A stretch of 64,000 nucleotides of DNA from Candidatus Tokpelaia sp. JSC188 (GCA_003331065.1 QENB01000009.1:1-64000), one strand, 5' to 3'. Positions 29,460 to 40,850 are shown, counted from the first letter of the stretch. The notes: generated by a model not told the origin, from the letters alone. Program-made: numbers and translations.

Positions 29460-31157
29460 ATGACTTCTGATTATTTTTTTAAAAAATTAGGAATAAATAA
29501 GGTGAATTCCATGCTGTCTGGTTTTTCTTCTAATATCAACCCCGAGATGTTAATAGCAGCAAAGGAAGCAAAATCTTGGCCTTTCGAGGAAGCACGAAAA
29601 ATCATCAAACGCTATGAAAAATCCTGCCGTTCGGAAGTCGTGTTATTTGAAGCTGGCTATGGACCTTCTGGCTTGCCACATATTGGCACTTTTGGAGAAG
29701 TGGTCCGCACAAACATGGTGCGACATGCTTTTCATGTTTTAACGCAAGGAGAAATTAAAACACGACTTATCTGCTTTTCCGATGATATGGATGGATTACG
29801 CAAGGTGCCTAATAATGTGCCAAACTGCGATACGATGACGGAGTATATCGGCCAACCTCTAACCCGTGTTCCAGATCCGTTTTCCGATGGATACTCTTCT
29901 TTCGGAGCTGCCAATAATGCACGCCTGCGAGCCTTCCTTGATCGCTTCGATTTTGACTACGAATTCGCTAGTGCAACGGATTATTATACCTCTGGACGGT
30001 TTGATGAAGTCTTACTCAAAATGCTAGCAGCCTATGACAAGGTGATGAATATCATTCTTCCTACACTAGGTAAGGAGAGGCGGGCGACTTATTCCCCTTT
30101 TTTGCCAATTAGTCCTGTAACTGGAAAGGTACTGCAGGTACCGGTTATCGCCCATAATGAGAAAAAAGGTACAATTACCTATATTGAACCTGAAACAGCT
30201 GAAACGATTGAAACGGAAGTGACAGGCGGTAAGGTTAAATGTCAATGGAAGGCTGATTGGGCTATGCGTTGGACAGCTCTTGGTATTGATTACGAAATGG
30301 CTGGTAAAGACCTGATCAGTTCCGTTGCTTTATCTTCTAAAATTTGTTTAGCATTAGGTGGGATACCACCGGAAGGGTTCAACTACGAGCTGTTTTTGGA
30401 TGAGAAAGGACAAAAGATTTCCAAATCAAAAGGAAATGGCTTAACCATTGATGAGTGGTTAACCTATGGCTCAGCAGAAAGCCTTGCACTTTACATGTAT
30501 CAGAAACCAAAGACTGCTAAACGACTTTATTTTGATATTGTTCCAAAGGCAATTGATGGATATTATGCTTGTCTTTCTGCGTATCAAAGACAAAAATGGA
30601 AGGATCGGCTCGACAACCCTGTCTGGCATATTCATAAGGGACAACCACCGAAAACAGAGCTACCAGTTTCTTTTGGGATGCTTCTTAATCTTGTTAGTGC
30701 ATCAAATGCCGAGAACAAGGCAGTTCTCTGGGGCTATATCACATGTTATGCCCAGGACGTGACAGCGCAAAGCCATCCTGACCTTGATCGTTTGGTCGAT
30801 TATGCGATCTGTTATTTCGATCATTTCGTTAAGCCAGGTAAAAAATTCCGGGAGCCTGATCAAATTGAACGTGCAACATTAAGAATATTATATGAAAAAC
30901 TTGATCTACTGAATCACTGTGCTGATGGTAATGTAATCCAGAATGCGCTTCTTGATGTTGCTCGTAAGATTGAGCGTTATCAAGATCATAGCAGAATCAG
31001 TCCTGAAGGTGGTCCTGGTGTTTCCATTTCATTTTTCCAGATGATTTACGAAATCCTTATCGGTCAAAAACGCGGTCCTCGTTTTGGTTCCTTTGTTGCA
31101 CTTTATGGCGTGCAAGAGACACGAAAACTAATTAGCGATGCATTGGATAGGAAATAA
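29460..31157 (+). CDS. lysK: Lysyl-tRNA synthetase, class I
   Basis: A 565-residue class I LysRS, the unrelated archaeal-type enzyme used in place of class II LysS by most Alphaproteobacteria. The HIGH-like motif is PSGLPHIGT near residue 76, and the KMSKS-like motif is KISKSKGNG near 323. The start at 29460 has a poor ribosome binding site; an ATG 17 codons inside (29511), preceded by AAGGTG, is a real alternative. It is single and flanked by short spacers. Confidence 0.96.
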   Translation: MTSDYFFKKLGINKVNSMLSGFSSNINPEMLIAAKEAKSWPFEEARKIIKRYEKSCRSEVVLFEAGYGPSGLPHIGTFGEVVRTNMVRHAFHVLTQGEIKTRLICFSDDMDGLRKVPNNVPNCDTMTEYIGQPLTRVPDPFSDGYSSFGAANNARLRAFLDRFDFDYEFASATDYYTSGRFDEVLLKMLAAYDKVMNIILPTLGKERRATYSPFLPISPVTGKVLQVPVIAHNEKKGTITYIEPETAETIETEVTGGKVKCQWKADWAMRWTALGIDYEMAGKDLISSVALSSKICLALGGIPPEGFNYELFLDEKGQKISKSKGNGLTIDEWLTYGSAESLALYMYQKPKTAKRLYFDIVPKAIDGYYACLSAYQRQKWKDRLDNPVWHIHKGQPPKTELPVSFGMLLNLVSASNAENKAVLWGYITCYAQDVTAQSHPDLDRLVDYAICYFDHFVKPGKKFREPDQIERATLRILYEKLDLLNHCADGNVIQNALLDVARKIERYQDHSRISPEGGPGVSISFFQMIYEILIGQKRGPRFGSFVALYGVQETRKLISDALDRK

Positions 31158-31258
31158 GTTGCCTAATTGCCGTGACTTATAGAGAAGCGTTTTGGTTTTA
31201 CGACTGTTGTGTTACTACCTATATGACTTTGCTAAATTATAAATAGTTAGGGAGTTTC

Positions 31259-32839
31259 ATGAATAGGGAGGATATTATGAACATAGAAGTAAGCCGGCGG
31301 CGTACTCTTGCAATTATTGCGCATCCAGATGCTGGTAAAACTACTTTGACGGAAAAGCTCCTACTTTTTGGTGGAGCCATTCAACTTGCTGGCGAAATAA
31401 AAGCCAAGAAAAATCGTATCCAGACTCGTTCCGATTGGATGAAAATTGAACGAGAGCGTGGCATTTCGGTTGTCACTTCGGTGATGACCTTTGAATATAA
31501 AGATTGTATTTTTAATCTTCTCGATACCCCAGGTCATGAGGATTTTGCCGACGATGCATATAGGACACTTACAGCCGTTGATAGTGCTATCATGGTTCTT
31601 GATGCGGCCCGAGGTATTGAACCACGTATACTTAAACTATTTGACGTATGTCGCATGCGCGATATCCCGATCGTAATATTTGTTAATAAAATGGATCGTG
31701 AAGCACGTGATCCATTCGAAATTCTCGATGAAATTGAAAAAAAACTTCTACTCGAAATAGCGCCGATTACTTGGCCGATTGGTTCTGGAAAAAGTTTTTC
31801 TGGTACATATAATCTACATGGTAATACTCTACGGCAGAAAGATGAAGATTTAAAGGTTGTAGAAGTGTCAAATTCTGGTGAAGTAGCGAAGCTTTTGCCA
31901 AAAAATGAACGTCAAGTTTTTATGGAAAGTGTGGAACTAGCACGTGATGCTTGTAAACAATTCTCTGTCAAAACTTTTCGAGAAGGGCACATGACACCAG
32001 TTTATTTCGGTTCTGCTTTATGCAATTACGGTGTGCGTGACCTGATTGACGCTCTAGCTGATTTTGGTCTCAGCCCGCGCTGTCAAATAGCTTCTAGCCG
32101 GATTGTCAAGGCTAGCGAGCCAAAGATGACTGGTTTTGTATTCAAAATTCAAGCCAATATGGACCCAAACCATCGTGATCGTATCGCTTTCTTGCGTGTT
32201 TGTTCCGGAAAGTTGACACGCGGCATGAGGGTAAAACTGATTCGTACAGGGAAGCAAGTGACTCTTCTGACACCGCAGTTCTTCTTTGCCCGATCGCGCC
32301 AGATTGTGGATAAGGCTTTTGCTGGTGATATTGTTGGCATTCCAAACCATAGCACTTTGCGTATCGGTGATACTTTGACAGAGGGAGAGGAATTATTTTT
32401 CAAAGGAGTTCCGAACTTTGCCCCGGAAATCTTGCGTCGTGTACGCTGTGATAATGCTATGCAAGCAAAAAAGCTGAAAGAAGCTCTCCGGCAAATGGCA
32501 GAAGAAGGTGTTGTACAGCTTTTTACACTTAATGATGGTTCTCCAGCTATTATTGGTGTTGTTGGTGCTTTACAGATTGATGTGTTGACTGAACGTCTTA
32601 AGATCGAATATGCGTTGCCTGTTAGATTTGAAGTAGTTAACTTTTCTATCTGTCGTTGGATTTCAGCAAATGATCCGGCAGAGCTTGCTCGTTTTATTGA
32701 TGCACATCGCGCTGACATCGCCTATGACCAAGATCATAAGCCGGTTTTCTTAGCACAAAATGGATTTTTTCTGAATTACGAAGTTGAACGTTGGTCAGAA
32801 ATTCATTTTGCAATTTTCAAGGATTATCAGGCACGATAA
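31259..32839 (+). CDS. prfC: Peptide chain release factor 3
   Basis: A 526-residue translational GTPase. P-loop AHPDAGKTT, switch II DTPGHEDF and NKMD are all visible in the first 150 residues, followed by an RF3-type domain II and C-terminal part. RF3 recycles RF1/RF2 after termination. Two starts with good sites compete: 31259 (AGGGAG) and 31277 (GGGAGG); the second gives a six-residue lead before the RRRTLAII segment. RF3 is often lost in reduced genomes, so its retention is notable. Confidence 0.95.
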   Translation: MNREDIMNIEVSRRRTLAIIAHPDAGKTTLTEKLLLFGGAIQLAGEIKAKKNRIQTRSDWMKIERERGISVVTSVMTFEYKDCIFNLLDTPGHEDFADDAYRTLTAVDSAIMVLDAARGIEPRILKLFDVCRMRDIPIVIFVNKMDREARDPFEILDEIEKKLLLEIAPITWPIGSGKSFSGTYNLHGNTLRQKDEDLKVVEVSNSGEVAKLLPKNERQVFMESVELARDACKQFSVKTFREGHMTPVYFGSALCNYGVRDLIDALADFGLSPRCQIASSRIVKASEPKMTGFVFKIQANMDPNHRDRIAFLRVCSGKLTRGMRVKLIRTGKQVTLLTPQFFFARSRQIVDKAFAGDIVGIPNHSTLRIGDTLTEGEELFFKGVPNFAPEILRRVRCDNAMQAKKLKEALRQMAEEGVVQLFTLNDGSPAIIGVVGALQIDVLTERLKIEYALPVRFEVVNFSICRWISANDPAELARFIDAHRADIAYDQDHKPVFLAQNGFFLNYEVERWSEIHFAIFKDYQAR

Positions 32840-33101
32840 TTGATAAGAGATGATAAAAAATCGATCAATTCCTTCTTTGATTTGCCAGATTACGGCTTGC
32901 GCAAAGCAATTATGCACAATGTGATCGCCCTTCGAGATATTAATAGTAAAAAGCAACTAGGTGTAGTGGGCTATTGATTGCAGGCCATGTAGTAAGATCT
33001 TTCGAATATACAGTGATACTGTGACCTATTCAGTTTTAGTAAGGATCTAAAATTAGTCTTTGCAAGTTAAAATAGGCAAATGATGGTTAAAGGAAAAACT
33101 T

Positions 33102-33680
33102 ATGAATAAAATACTCGTTCTTAAATCTAGTATTAAGGGAAGCAATTCTAATACTAGCGCTTTGGCTGATAAATTTCTAGCTGAACGGCGAGCAAAAGGA
33201 ATTAAAGATAAAGTAATTGAACATGATCTGGTGGCTGAAAACATTCCAGTGCTTGACGGAGAATTGTTTTCTGCTTTATGCGGCGCTAAAAATCTGAGCA
33301 AACGTGCTAAAGAGGTTATTGCTCTTTCTGATAAATTGGTCTTTGAGCTTAAAACAAGTAATTTATTAGTAATTGCTGCACCTATGTATAATTTCAATGT
33401 CCCGACACATCTGAAGAATTGGTTTGATCTAGTTGCACGAGCCCGCATTACTTTTCAATATACAGAAACTAATCCTATCGGCTTGATAAAAGGTGTCTGC
33501 GCTTTTGTAATTAGTTCCCGTGGCGATATGTATATCAACTATGAAACGGATATAATAACACTCTATCTACGCGCTGTGCTAGGCCTTATAGGAATTACAG
33601 ACATAAACTTTATTTACGCAGAAGGACTAAACATCCGGTTGGATAACAATGAGAAAAAGAATCAGTCACTCACAAGATGA
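33102..33680 (+). CDS. azoR: FMN-dependent NADH-azoreductase
   Basis: The 192-residue product is a flavodoxin-fold quinone/azo reductase. It starts with KILVLKSSIKGSNSNTSALADKF (phosphate loop), then has AAPMYNFNVPTHLKNWFD, the FMN-binding signature, and SSRGDMY. The C-terminus is slightly short. The enzyme reduces quinones and azo compounds with NADH and protects against quinone stress. It is convergent with cysK. Confidence 0.9.
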   Translation: MNKILVLKSSIKGSNSNTSALADKFLAERRAKGIKDKVIEHDLVAENIPVLDGELFSALCGAKNLSKRAKEVIALSDKLVFELKTSNLLVIAAPMYNFNVPTHLKNWFDLVARARITFQYTETNPIGLIKGVCAFVISSRGDMYINYETDIITLYLRAVLGLIGITDINFIYAEGLNIRLDNNEKKNQSLTR

Positions 33681-33771
33681 CCGGAGTAGAAAGTTCTATG
33701 GTATTTGTATCTATAATTGCACACGCATTAATTCCCTAGTGAACGGTTTCGGTTTTTTATATTCTATTTAT

Positions 33772-34737
33772 TCAAAGTTCGTCAAAAAGAATTGTTGAAA
33801 GGTAACGTTCTGCAAAAGAAGGAATAATAATAACAATGTTTTTGTTCTTGCTCTCCAATCTTTTTCCAATTTTTATTGCTGCAGTTAGAGCTGCGCCCGA
33901 GGAGATTCCTACTGGGATACCTTCGATGCGAGCCATAGCGCGAGCATTTTCAAAGGCATCATCATTTGAAACAGTTATGACCTCATCATAGATTTGAGTA
34001 TCGAGGATACTAGGTATGAAACCGGCACCTATTCCTTGAATCTTGTGAGGACCGGAAATACCTTCTGATAGAATAGGAGAATCTCTTGGTTCAACCGCAA
34101 TAACCTTCGTATCTGCCTTGCGAGATTTGAGTACTTGTCCTACACCTGTAATTGTTCCACCTGTACCTACACCAGAAACGAAGTAATCAATTTGTCCATT
34201 TATATCATTCCATATCTCTTCAACGGTCGTCAGACGATGAATCTCAGGATTGTCCAGGTTTTTGAACTGTTGTGGAATAATGGCGTTTGAATTTTCAGCT
34301 GCCAATTCTTCTGCTTTGGCAATAGCTCCCTTCATACCTTTTGCTCCCTCTGTCAGTACTAGCTTAGCACCGAGAAGTTTTAGGAGCTTTCGTCTCTCCA
34401 TCGACATAGTTTCAGGCATGGTCAAAACTAAATCATACCCTTTGGAGGCAGCAACAAAGGCAAGAGCGATGCCTGTATTTCCTGAGGTAGGCTCAATCAA
34501 GACTGTTTTTCCAGGAATGATTTTGCCCTTTTTTTCAAGTGCCTCAATCATAGCAAAACCAATGCGGTCTTTGACGCTGGCTAATGGATTGAAAAATTCA
34601 AGTTTGAGGAAAAAATGTGCACCAACACCTTTTTCCTTTGTAAATTTATCTGCCCGCACTAGTGGAGTATTACCAATAGTTTCGATAATAGAATTGTAAA
34701 TACGACCACGCCCTATCTTTTCTTTTTGTTTCTGCAC
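33772..34737 (-). CDS. cysK: Cysteine synthase (O-acetylserine sulfhydrylase)
   Basis: A 321-residue PLP enzyme. The cofactor lysine is K56 in ASVKDR. Also visible are TSGNTGIAL (substrate loop) and VGTGGTITGVG (phosphate cradle). The enzyme makes cysteine from O-acetylserine and sulfide. CysK and CysM share these motifs; the GVGAGFIP-type segment and length favour CysK. No cysE is nearby. Confidence 0.93.
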   Translation of the reverse strand: MQKQKEKIGRGRIYNSIIETIGNTPLVRADKFTKEKGVGAHFFLKLEFFNPLASVKDRIGFAMIEALEKKGKIIPGKTVLIEPTSGNTGIALAFVAASKGYDLVLTMPETMSMERRKLLKLLGAKLVLTEGAKGMKGAIAKAEELAAENSNAIIPQQFKNLDNPEIHRLTTVEEIWNDINGQIDYFVSGVGTGGTITGVGQVLKSRKADTKVIAVEPRDSPILSEGISGPHKIQGIGAGFIPSILDTQIYDEVITVSNDDAFENARAMARIEGIPVGISSGAALTAAIKIGKRLESKNKNIVIIIPSFAERYLSTILFDEL

Positions 34738-35264
34738 TATGATCTTCCTTTTCTAATAAGCCAGCAGTATAAAACAAAAAGAGCGGATAATCATATTATC
34801 CAATGCTAAAAATACTATTTCTTATTGCATTAGTTTTCTATAAAAAGACCGTGTTATAAAATTTTTCTTCTGAGGAACTTTTGCACTAGTTTTATTAAGA
34901 AAGGTGCTAGGGGATAGTGTTTTGTTATTCTATGCTTTCATATTTATTTGATATGCTTCACTGTATTCTAAGAAGATGCATAAAATTCCTTGCTAGAATA
35001 AATCTACTATAATTTGCGTTGAACATAGTAGATAAAAAAACTTATAGTGTAGTTGTTTTGTATATGCGGGATTATATTATGTTCAACCTATCTCTAAGAA
35101 TCATTATAGATTATGCGATTGGTTGGAGTGAAAAAACAACTTTTCAAATAATTAAAATGCTGATTAAATATCGTAGCCGGGAATCAAAAGGCGTACTCGA
35201 TGCCTGATAGATAAATGTGAACAAATATTGGTCAGTGCTGATGCGCATAATCTGGGCAGGCGTA

Positions 35265-36059
35265 ATGTCAGATATTGGAAACAGCTGTCATGTTAGTGTC
35301 ATTGCATTGCGATCTTTTTATGCATCTTTGCTGGGACAGCATGTGCAGCGAACAATCGCAGATGTCCTTAAATGTTATTACCATGCTGTATTCGGAGAAC
35401 GCATCATAGGGCTTGGGTATGCTATCCCCTATCTCGAGCCTTTTGCACACAATGCGGAGTGTTGTTTTGCTTGTATGCCTGCCTGCCAAGGTGCAAGCAT
35501 TTGGCCTTCAGCTGATTGCGTGGCAACAACTCTGGTTTTTGAAGAAAATCTACCTCTGCCAGATGCCTCAATTGATCGTGTTATCATGGTTCATGCCTTG
35601 GAGCAGACAGAAAACGCAGAAGAAACTATGCGAGAGCTATGGCGTATTCTAGTGCCGAACGGTCGCCTTATTATTATCGTGACAAATCGATGCGGCTTCT
35701 GGGCACATACAGAGTTTACGCCTTTTGGTAATGGCAAACCTTACAGCCACCATCAATTGCAGAATCTTCTCGAGAGGAGCAATTTTTTTTGCGGTCCTAT
35801 CAGAGAAACATTGCATTTCCTGCCACGCAGAAACTGGCATCCCACCTCCCTCTCATCCTTGGAAGAGAAGTTTCTACAACATTTGTGCCCGTATTTCGGT
35901 GGAGTTCTGATTATAGAAGCGCAAAAGCAGCTTTATAAAAGTCTACCTGTGATCAGACGTTCTTCTCGTCAGTTTTTTTCCCCGGCATCATCTGTCTGTA
36001 GGGTACAACAAAAAATATTTTCTCACCATAATTTGTCAAGTATGCTGATTAATTCATAA
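35265..36059 (+). CDS. Class I SAM-dependent methyltransferase (Hyphomicrobiales-specific family)
   Basis: About 264 residues if it starts at the ATG at 35265; a GTG at 35217 would add 16. After an N-terminal segment with LRSFYASLLGQ, the protein shows IGLGYAIPYLEPF (SAM-binding loop), FEENLPLPDASIDRVIMVH and WRILVPNGRLIIIVTNR, a methyltransferase-11-like core. Homologs in rhizobia are adjacent to a glyoxalase II gene; none is here. The substrate is unknown. The C-terminal tail is basic. Confidence 0.8.
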   Translation: MSDIGNSCHVSVIALRSFYASLLGQHVQRTIADVLKCYYHAVFGERIIGLGYAIPYLEPFAHNAECCFACMPACQGASIWPSADCVATTLVFEENLPLPDASIDRVIMVHALEQTENAEETMRELWRILVPNGRLIIIVTNRCGFWAHTEFTPFGNGKPYSHHQLQNLLERSNFFCGPIRETLHFLPRRNWHPTSLSSLEEKFLQHLCPYFGGVLIIEAQKQLYKSLPVIRRSSRQFFSPASSVCRVQQKIFSHHNLSSMLINS

Positions 36060-36099
36060 GTCTATAGACACAAAATCCATTGCCTAGCTGCTTGGCTCT

Positions 36100-36783
36100 T
36101 CAGAAGATCAGCTTATAACCACCACTATCAGTAATAAGAATTTGCGAGTTGGAAGGATCTTTTTCAATTTTCTGACGCAATCGATATACATGAGTCTCCA
36201 GTGTATGAGTTGTCACACCGGGATTATATCCCCATACCTCTTCAAGTAGAAGATTTCGGTTTATGATATTTCCACCAGCGCGATAAAGGTATTTTATAAT
36301 TGCAGTTTCTTTTTCTGTCAGGTATATTTTAGCTCCTTTTTCATTAAACAATACTTTTTGGCTAGGCTTAAGAGTATAAGGGCCAACTTTGAATATCGCA
36401 TCCTCACATTGTTCATGCTGGCGTAGTTGCGCACGAATACGTGCTAGAAGAATAGCAAACCGAAATGGTTTTATTACATAATCGTTAGCACCTGCCTCCA
36501 GTCCTAGAACTGTATCAAAATCGATATCCTCTTCTATTAGCATGATAACAGGAGCACGAAAACCATGCTGTCTCAGTAGCTTTACAGCTTCTCGTCCATC
36601 TATGTCTGGAAGAGAAACATCCATAATGATGAGACTGATATTGCTTCTTGTTGCTATATCAAGCCCTTTTCTTGCATCATTTTCGTAAAGAACATTGAAT
36701 TCTTTATGCACCTGAAGCTGTTCGACAAGAATACTGCATAAATCCTTATCATCATCAATAACTAAAATTTTATGCTCTGACAT
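36100..36783 (-). CDS. OmpR/PhoB-family response regulator
   Basis: A 227-residue two-domain regulator. The receiver has the acidic pair at 10-12, phosphoacceptor D55 in IIMDVSLPD and the conserved lysine in DYVIKPF. The winged-helix DNA-binding domain starts near 130 and ends with THTLETHVYRLRQKIE and a GGYKL wing. The switch threonine/serine position is occupied by L (IMLIEE), which is atypical and could weaken phosphorylation-dependent signalling. No histidine kinase is adjacent, so it is an orphan here. Target genes unknown. Confidence 0.9.
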   Translation of the reverse strand: MSEHKILVIDDDKDLCSILVEQLQVHKEFNVLYENDARKGLDIATRSNISLIIMDVSLPDIDGREAVKLLRQHGFRAPVIMLIEEDIDFDTVLGLEAGANDYVIKPFRFAILLARIRAQLRQHEQCEDAIFKVGPYTLKPSQKVLFNEKGAKIYLTEKETAIIKYLYRAGGNIINRNLLLEEVWGYNPGVTTHTLETHVYRLRQKIEKDPSNSQILITDSGGYKLIF

Positions 36784-37083
36784 TCTTCCTCCTTTTATAG
36801 CACTTTTTTACTTAATTTAAGGAAATCATGCTACATTCATCCTGTTTTGCGCAAAAGCCTACTTGCTTTCCTATTTATTCATACCCTCGTCTTTTATATT
36901 TATAGCCAACAGGTCATACCTTTTTTCGGCAATTATTTGTGTTTATGATTTAACGGTTTTTATCTCGATAAGAGATAGGAATCGCTATTCGCGCTTACTA
37001 TACATTATCCAAAAACAAATCAGAAAATCTTAAATTACTTCCGAGCTACTTAAAATAGCTAGCTTGATAGATATGAGATGTTT

Positions 37084-38073
37084 TTAATCCTCAAATTTAA
37101 CTGGTCGAGTAATCAAAGCTTGCAAAGCATCTTTCAAATGCATATTTTTGGAAAGGATAGCTGCAGTTGTGTGAATAATGGGGGCGTTAATTCCATATTT
37201 TTCGCACAGGCGAGAAGCTGCCGATGCGGTTGCTACCCCTTCAGCAAGTAGCAGATCAGTTAAAGGTTGACCCGCACCAAGCGCAGCACCATAGGTGTAA
37301 TTGCGTGACTGTAATGATGAGCAGGTCAATATAACATCCCCCAGAACAGAAAGGCCAGTCATCGTTTCGAGTTTGCCGCCTAGTTTTACCCCAAGGCGTC
37401 GCAATTCAGCAAAACCTCGGGTTATAAGTGCAGCTTGTGCGCTAACACCGAGTTTAAGCCCCATTACCATACCTGATACAAGTGCCAATACATTTTTGAG
37501 TGCTCCACCGATTTGAACCCCTATGAGATCCGTTGAAGCATAACAACGAAAATTCCGCCCTGAGAGGAGACAGGCTAGATCATGAGCGAGCCTCTTATCA
37601 CGTGATGCAATGGTAACAGCTGTCGGCAAACCTCTAGCGACATCCCTCGCAAAACCTGGACCTGAAAGTACGGCAAGAGGATGACATGGTAAAATATCTT
37701 GCACAACATCTGACATGAAACGACCAGAAACCTGTTCAATCCCTTTGTTACAAAGTACTAATGGTGCTTTAGTGGGTATAAAGGAGACAAATTCTTTAAG
37801 AGCAAAAGCAAAAGCTTGAGAAGGGATACCGACCAGAATAATATTAGCAGAAGCCAATGCTTTTCGTGGATCACTCGTTGCTTTAATCGTATCAGGTAAG
37901 GAGATATCAGGCAGATAATGGATATTCTGGTGTTTGGTATTTATTTCTTCAACTGTTTTTTCTTTGCGACCATAAAGGTAGACATCATGTCCTAGAGTGG
38001 CTGTCAACGCTGCTAGAGCTGTTCCCCATGCACCGCATCCAAGAATAGCAACATGCTTTTTTTGCATTTTCAT
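37084..38073 (-). CDS. gpsA: Glycerol-3-phosphate dehydrogenase [NAD(P)+]
   Basis: A 329-residue enzyme. The N-terminal Rossmann loop is [11 protein letters not shown], the catalytic-site lysine is in LVCNKGIE and later [10 protein letters not shown]. It makes sn-glycerol-3-phosphate for phospholipids in the cytosol. The start overlaps the stop of tsaD by four bases, a two-gene operon. Confidence 0.96.
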   Translation of the reverse strand: MKMQKKHVAILGCGAWGTALAALTATLGHDVYLYGRKEKTVEEINTKHQNIHYLPDISLPDTIKATSDPRKALASANIILVGIPSQAFAFALKEFVSFIPTKAPLVLCNKGIEQVSGRFMSDVVQDILPCHPLAVLSGPGFARDVARGLPTAVTIASRDKRLAHDLACLLSGRNFRCYASTDLIGVQIGGALKNVLALVSGMVMGLKLGVSAQAALITRGFAELRRLGVKLGGKLETMTGLSVLGDVILTCSSLQSRNYTYGAALGAGQPLTDLLLAEGVATASAASRLCEKYGINAPIIHTTAAILSKNMHLKDALQALITRPVKFED

Positions 38074-39149
38074 GCTTTTGCTCCTTTGCGCCCCGTTCCG
38101 ATTCGTGGAGTACTTTTTTCATCTAAAGGCCAACGTGCACGCGGTGGCGTATCAAGTTGACTGGTTTCACCTCGGAAGAAATGTTCTGCTCCGGCCCAAG
38201 CAATCATTGCTGCATTATCACTGCACAGTTCCGCAGGTGGCACAACAAACCGAAAACCACGCGCATCGCAAAGTGTTTTAAGCGTACGTCGTATTACTTT
38301 GTTGGTAGCAACACCACCCGCAATGACAAAAACAGGAGAACTTATGTTAGGAAATGCATCCTGAAAACAGTTAAGGGAAAGCGCAATTCTATCATAGAGT
38401 GTATCTGTTACTGCCGCTTGGAAAGCAGCACAGATATCGCTCACATCTTTCTTTTTCAAGGGGGCGGATTTTATTACTATTTGGCGGACAGCAGTCTTTA
38501 GTCCTGAAAAGGAAAAATCGAGTCGTTTTTCACCTTTGAGCGGGCGCGGAAGGATAAAGCGCTCCGGATTGCCATTCATTGCTGCTTTTTCAACTGCAGG
38601 ACCACCGGGATAAGAAAGGCCGAGAAGCTTGGCTATTTTATCAAAGGCTTCGCCAAGCGCATCATCAATTGTTGTGCCAAGACGCTCATACTTTCCAAGC
38701 CCGCGTACCAGAACTGTCTGTGTATGTCCACCAGAGACAAGAAGTAACAGATAAGGAAAAGTTAGATTATCAGTTAATCGTGCAGTCAATGCATGACCTT
38801 CTAAGTGATTAATGGCAATAAGAGGTTTGTTGGCGCCGAGAGCAATAGCTTTAGCTGTCATTAAACCGACAATTAACCCACCAAGAAGACCTGGCCCTGC
38901 AGTTACTGCAACAGCATCAATATACCCAAGCTGAATCTGAGCTATATGCAACGCTTGCCTCACAACCTCGTCAAGGATTTTTACATGGGCGCGGGCAGCA
39001 ATTTCAGGCACCACGCCACCATAAGGTGCATGGTCACCTATCTGGCTCCATACAATATTAGAGAGAATACGCCCACCACCAATGTTATTACGCACGATGA
39101 CAGCTGCAGCCGTTTCATCACAACTTGTTTCTATCCCGAGAATGCGCAT
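38070..39149 (-). CDS. tsaD: tRNA threonylcarbamoyladenosine biosynthesis protein TsaD
   Basis: The 359-residue product opens with [12 protein letters not shown], has the metal-binding HLEGH near 112-116 and the SGGHTQ segment. TsaD transfers the threonylcarbamoyl group to A37 of ANN-decoding tRNAs with TsaB and TsaE, and is essential in most bacteria. It is divergent from hemC by 60 bases, the normal Hyphomicrobiales arrangement. Confidence 0.97.
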   Translation of the reverse strand: MRILGIETSCDETAAAVIVRNNIGGGRILSNIVWSQIGDHAPYGGVVPEIAARAHVKILDEVVRQALHIAQIQLGYIDAVAVTAGPGLLGGLIVGLMTAKAIALGANKPLIAINHLEGHALTARLTDNLTFPYLLLLVSGGHTQTVLVRGLGKYERLGTTIDDALGEAFDKIAKLLGLSYPGGPAVEKAAMNGNPERFILPRPLKGEKRLDFSFSGLKTAVRQIVIKSAPLKKKDVSDICAAFQAAVTDTLYDRIALSLNCFQDAFPNISSPVFVIAGGVATNKVIRRTLKTLCDARGFRFVVPPAELCSDNAAMIAWAGAEHFFRGETSQLDTPPRARWPLDEKSTPRIGTGRKGAKA

Positions 39150-39209
39150 ATTAAAGTTAAACTTTTTTAAAAAGATATTTTAAAACATCGGTATCATGGA
39201 TAGCAATTT

Positions 39210-40136
39210 ATGCAAATACTTCCTCTAAGAATTGGCACACGTAATAGTGCTCTTGCTCTTGCTCAAGCTTATGAAGTACGTGTTCGATTAATGGAAGTTC
39301 ATAATGTATCATCAGAAGCCTTCAAGATTGTTCCAATAGTCACTAGGGGAGATCATACTTCTAATCACTCTCTCTCAGGTATCAATGGTAAAGGGCTTTT
39401 TACCAGAGAGATAGAAAAAGCTTTAAGGCAAGGTCAAATCGATATTGCAGTTCATTCTGCTAAGGATATGCCCGCTATTCTCCCAGATAATTTGCATTTA
39501 TCTGCTTTTCTAAAGCGGGAAGACCCACGGGATGTCTTTATCAGCGCACAGGGTAATTCTCTATACGATTTGCCAGACGGTGCAACAGTTGGTTCTTCCT
39601 CCATACGAAGACAGGCAATGATTCGCAAATTGCGCCCGAATCTCAATATTGCCATGTTGCGTGGTAACATACAGACTCGTCTTGCTGGGCTTCAACAAGA
39701 TAATTTTGATGGTATATTTCTGGCTTTTGCAGGAGTAAAACGACTCGGTCTTCAAAAAATCGTTACGCAGATTCTGGATCAAGAACAATTTCTTCCTGCT
39801 CCTGGGCAGGGAGCTATTGCTGTAGAAAGCCGAATTGATGATGCGAGTGTCGATGCCTGGCTTACTTCTTTGTCAGATCGTGTTACCCATTATGAAATTA
39901 CCTGTGAACGGGGGTTTATGGCTGCGCTTGATGGATCCTGCAGAACTCCCTTAGGCGCCCTTGCTCGGGTAGAAGATGAAAAAGTCCATTTTTCGGGTAT
40001 TATTCTTACCCCAGATGGGACAGTTTTTCACGAAGTGAAATTACATGGAGGTATTCATGAGGCAGAAGAAGTCGGCTATGAAGCCGCAAAAAAACTTAAA
40101 AAAGATGCAAATTCTGTTTTTTTTGAAAATTGGTGA
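39210..40136 (+). CDS. hemC: Hydroxymethylbilane synthase
   Basis: The 308-residue enzyme assembles four porphobilinogens into hydroxymethylbilane for heme synthesis. Visible marks: IGTRNSALALAQA at the N-terminus, VHSAKDMP with the substrate-binding lysine/aspartate, and DGSCRTPLGA with the cysteine that carries the dipyrromethane cofactor. hemD follows after six bases. Promoter must lie in the 60-base gap shared with tsaD. Confidence 0.97.
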   Translation: MQILPLRIGTRNSALALAQAYEVRVRLMEVHNVSSEAFKIVPIVTRGDHTSNHSLSGINGKGLFTREIEKALRQGQIDIAVHSAKDMPAILPDNLHLSAFLKREDPRDVFISAQGNSLYDLPDGATVGSSSIRRQAMIRKLRPNLNIAMLRGNIQTRLAGLQQDNFDGIFLAFAGVKRLGLQKIVTQILDQEQFLPAPGQGAIAVESRIDDASVDAWLTSLSDRVTHYEITCERGFMAALDGSCRTPLGALARVEDEKVHFSGIILTPDGTVFHEVKLHGGIHEAEEVGYEAAKKLKKDANSVFFENW

Positions 40137-40142
40137 TTCAAA

Positions 40143-40850
40143 ATGTCAACTGGCCATTCTGTCTTAATTATCCGACCTTATCTAGCGGCACAACGGACAG
40201 CTGCACTGGTTGCGGCAAGGGGGTTTGTGCCTTTTGTTATACCGTTAAGTGCAACATTGCCACTTTCTACTTTATTTCCTGATAAACATTATGATGCGCT
40301 AATCGCTACAAGCGAGAATGCCTTTTTGAAAGGCTTTCCGCAAAGTGCTGCATATCTCACGGCACTACCGCTTTATTGTGTTGGAGAGCGCACTGCCTCA
40401 GCTGCGCGAGAAAAGGGATTTAATATCATCGCCGCCGTTGAAAAAGACATCGATGCGCTGTGCACTATCCTTGATGGCAAAACAAAATTGCACTTCTTAT
40501 ATCTTGCTGGGAAACAACGCCGCTCTATGCTCGAAAAACACTTGCAACAGGTAGGTGCAATAATTGATGTTATTGAACTTTATGAGACTGAGCTGGTGGA
40601 AGCTTCATGGCAACAGCAAAACGCTTTGCCGGAAGTGATCAATAACGTGCTACTTTATTCTGCAAGTAGTATACAGCTACTTTCTTCGCTCGCAAATATC
40701 ATTACGGCTGATACGAGAATTTTGTGCCTTTCACTGCGTATAGCAAAAACTTTGCCTGAGGGTTTTGTGGGTGATATACAGGTCGTTGCAGAGCCGACAG
40801 AGAAATCCTTACTTTCTCAGCTTTTCTATGGCGTTAAAAATAGAAAATAA
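40143..40850 (+). CDS. hemD: Uroporphyrinogen-III synthase
   Basis: A 235-residue HemD. The family is highly variable; the fold and the placement directly after hemC support the call. Marks: IRPYLAAQRTAALVAARG at the N-terminus, LIATSENA, and LYLAGKQRR before the second domain, then VIELYETE. The enzyme closes the tetrapyrrole ring with inversion of ring D. Confidence 0.9.
   Translation: MSTGHSVLIIRPYLAAQRTAALVAARGFVPFVIPLSATLPLSTLFPDKHYDALIATSENAFLKGFPQSAAYLTALPLYCVGERTASAAREKGFNIIAAVEKDIDALCTILDGKTKLHFLYLAGKQRRSMLEKHLQQVGAIIDVIELYETELVEASWQQQNALPEVINNVLLYSASSIQLLSSLANIITADTRILCLSLRIAKTLPEGFVGDIQVVAEPTEKSLLSQLFYGVKNRK

Noticed and set aside
32149..32718. 189-codon minus-strand frame within prfC
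   Set aside because: Antisense shadow of RF3; composition is serine and arginine rich without domain features.
35019..35207. 62-codon frame before the methyltransferase gene
   Set aside because: No domain, AT-rich composition; probably spacer.
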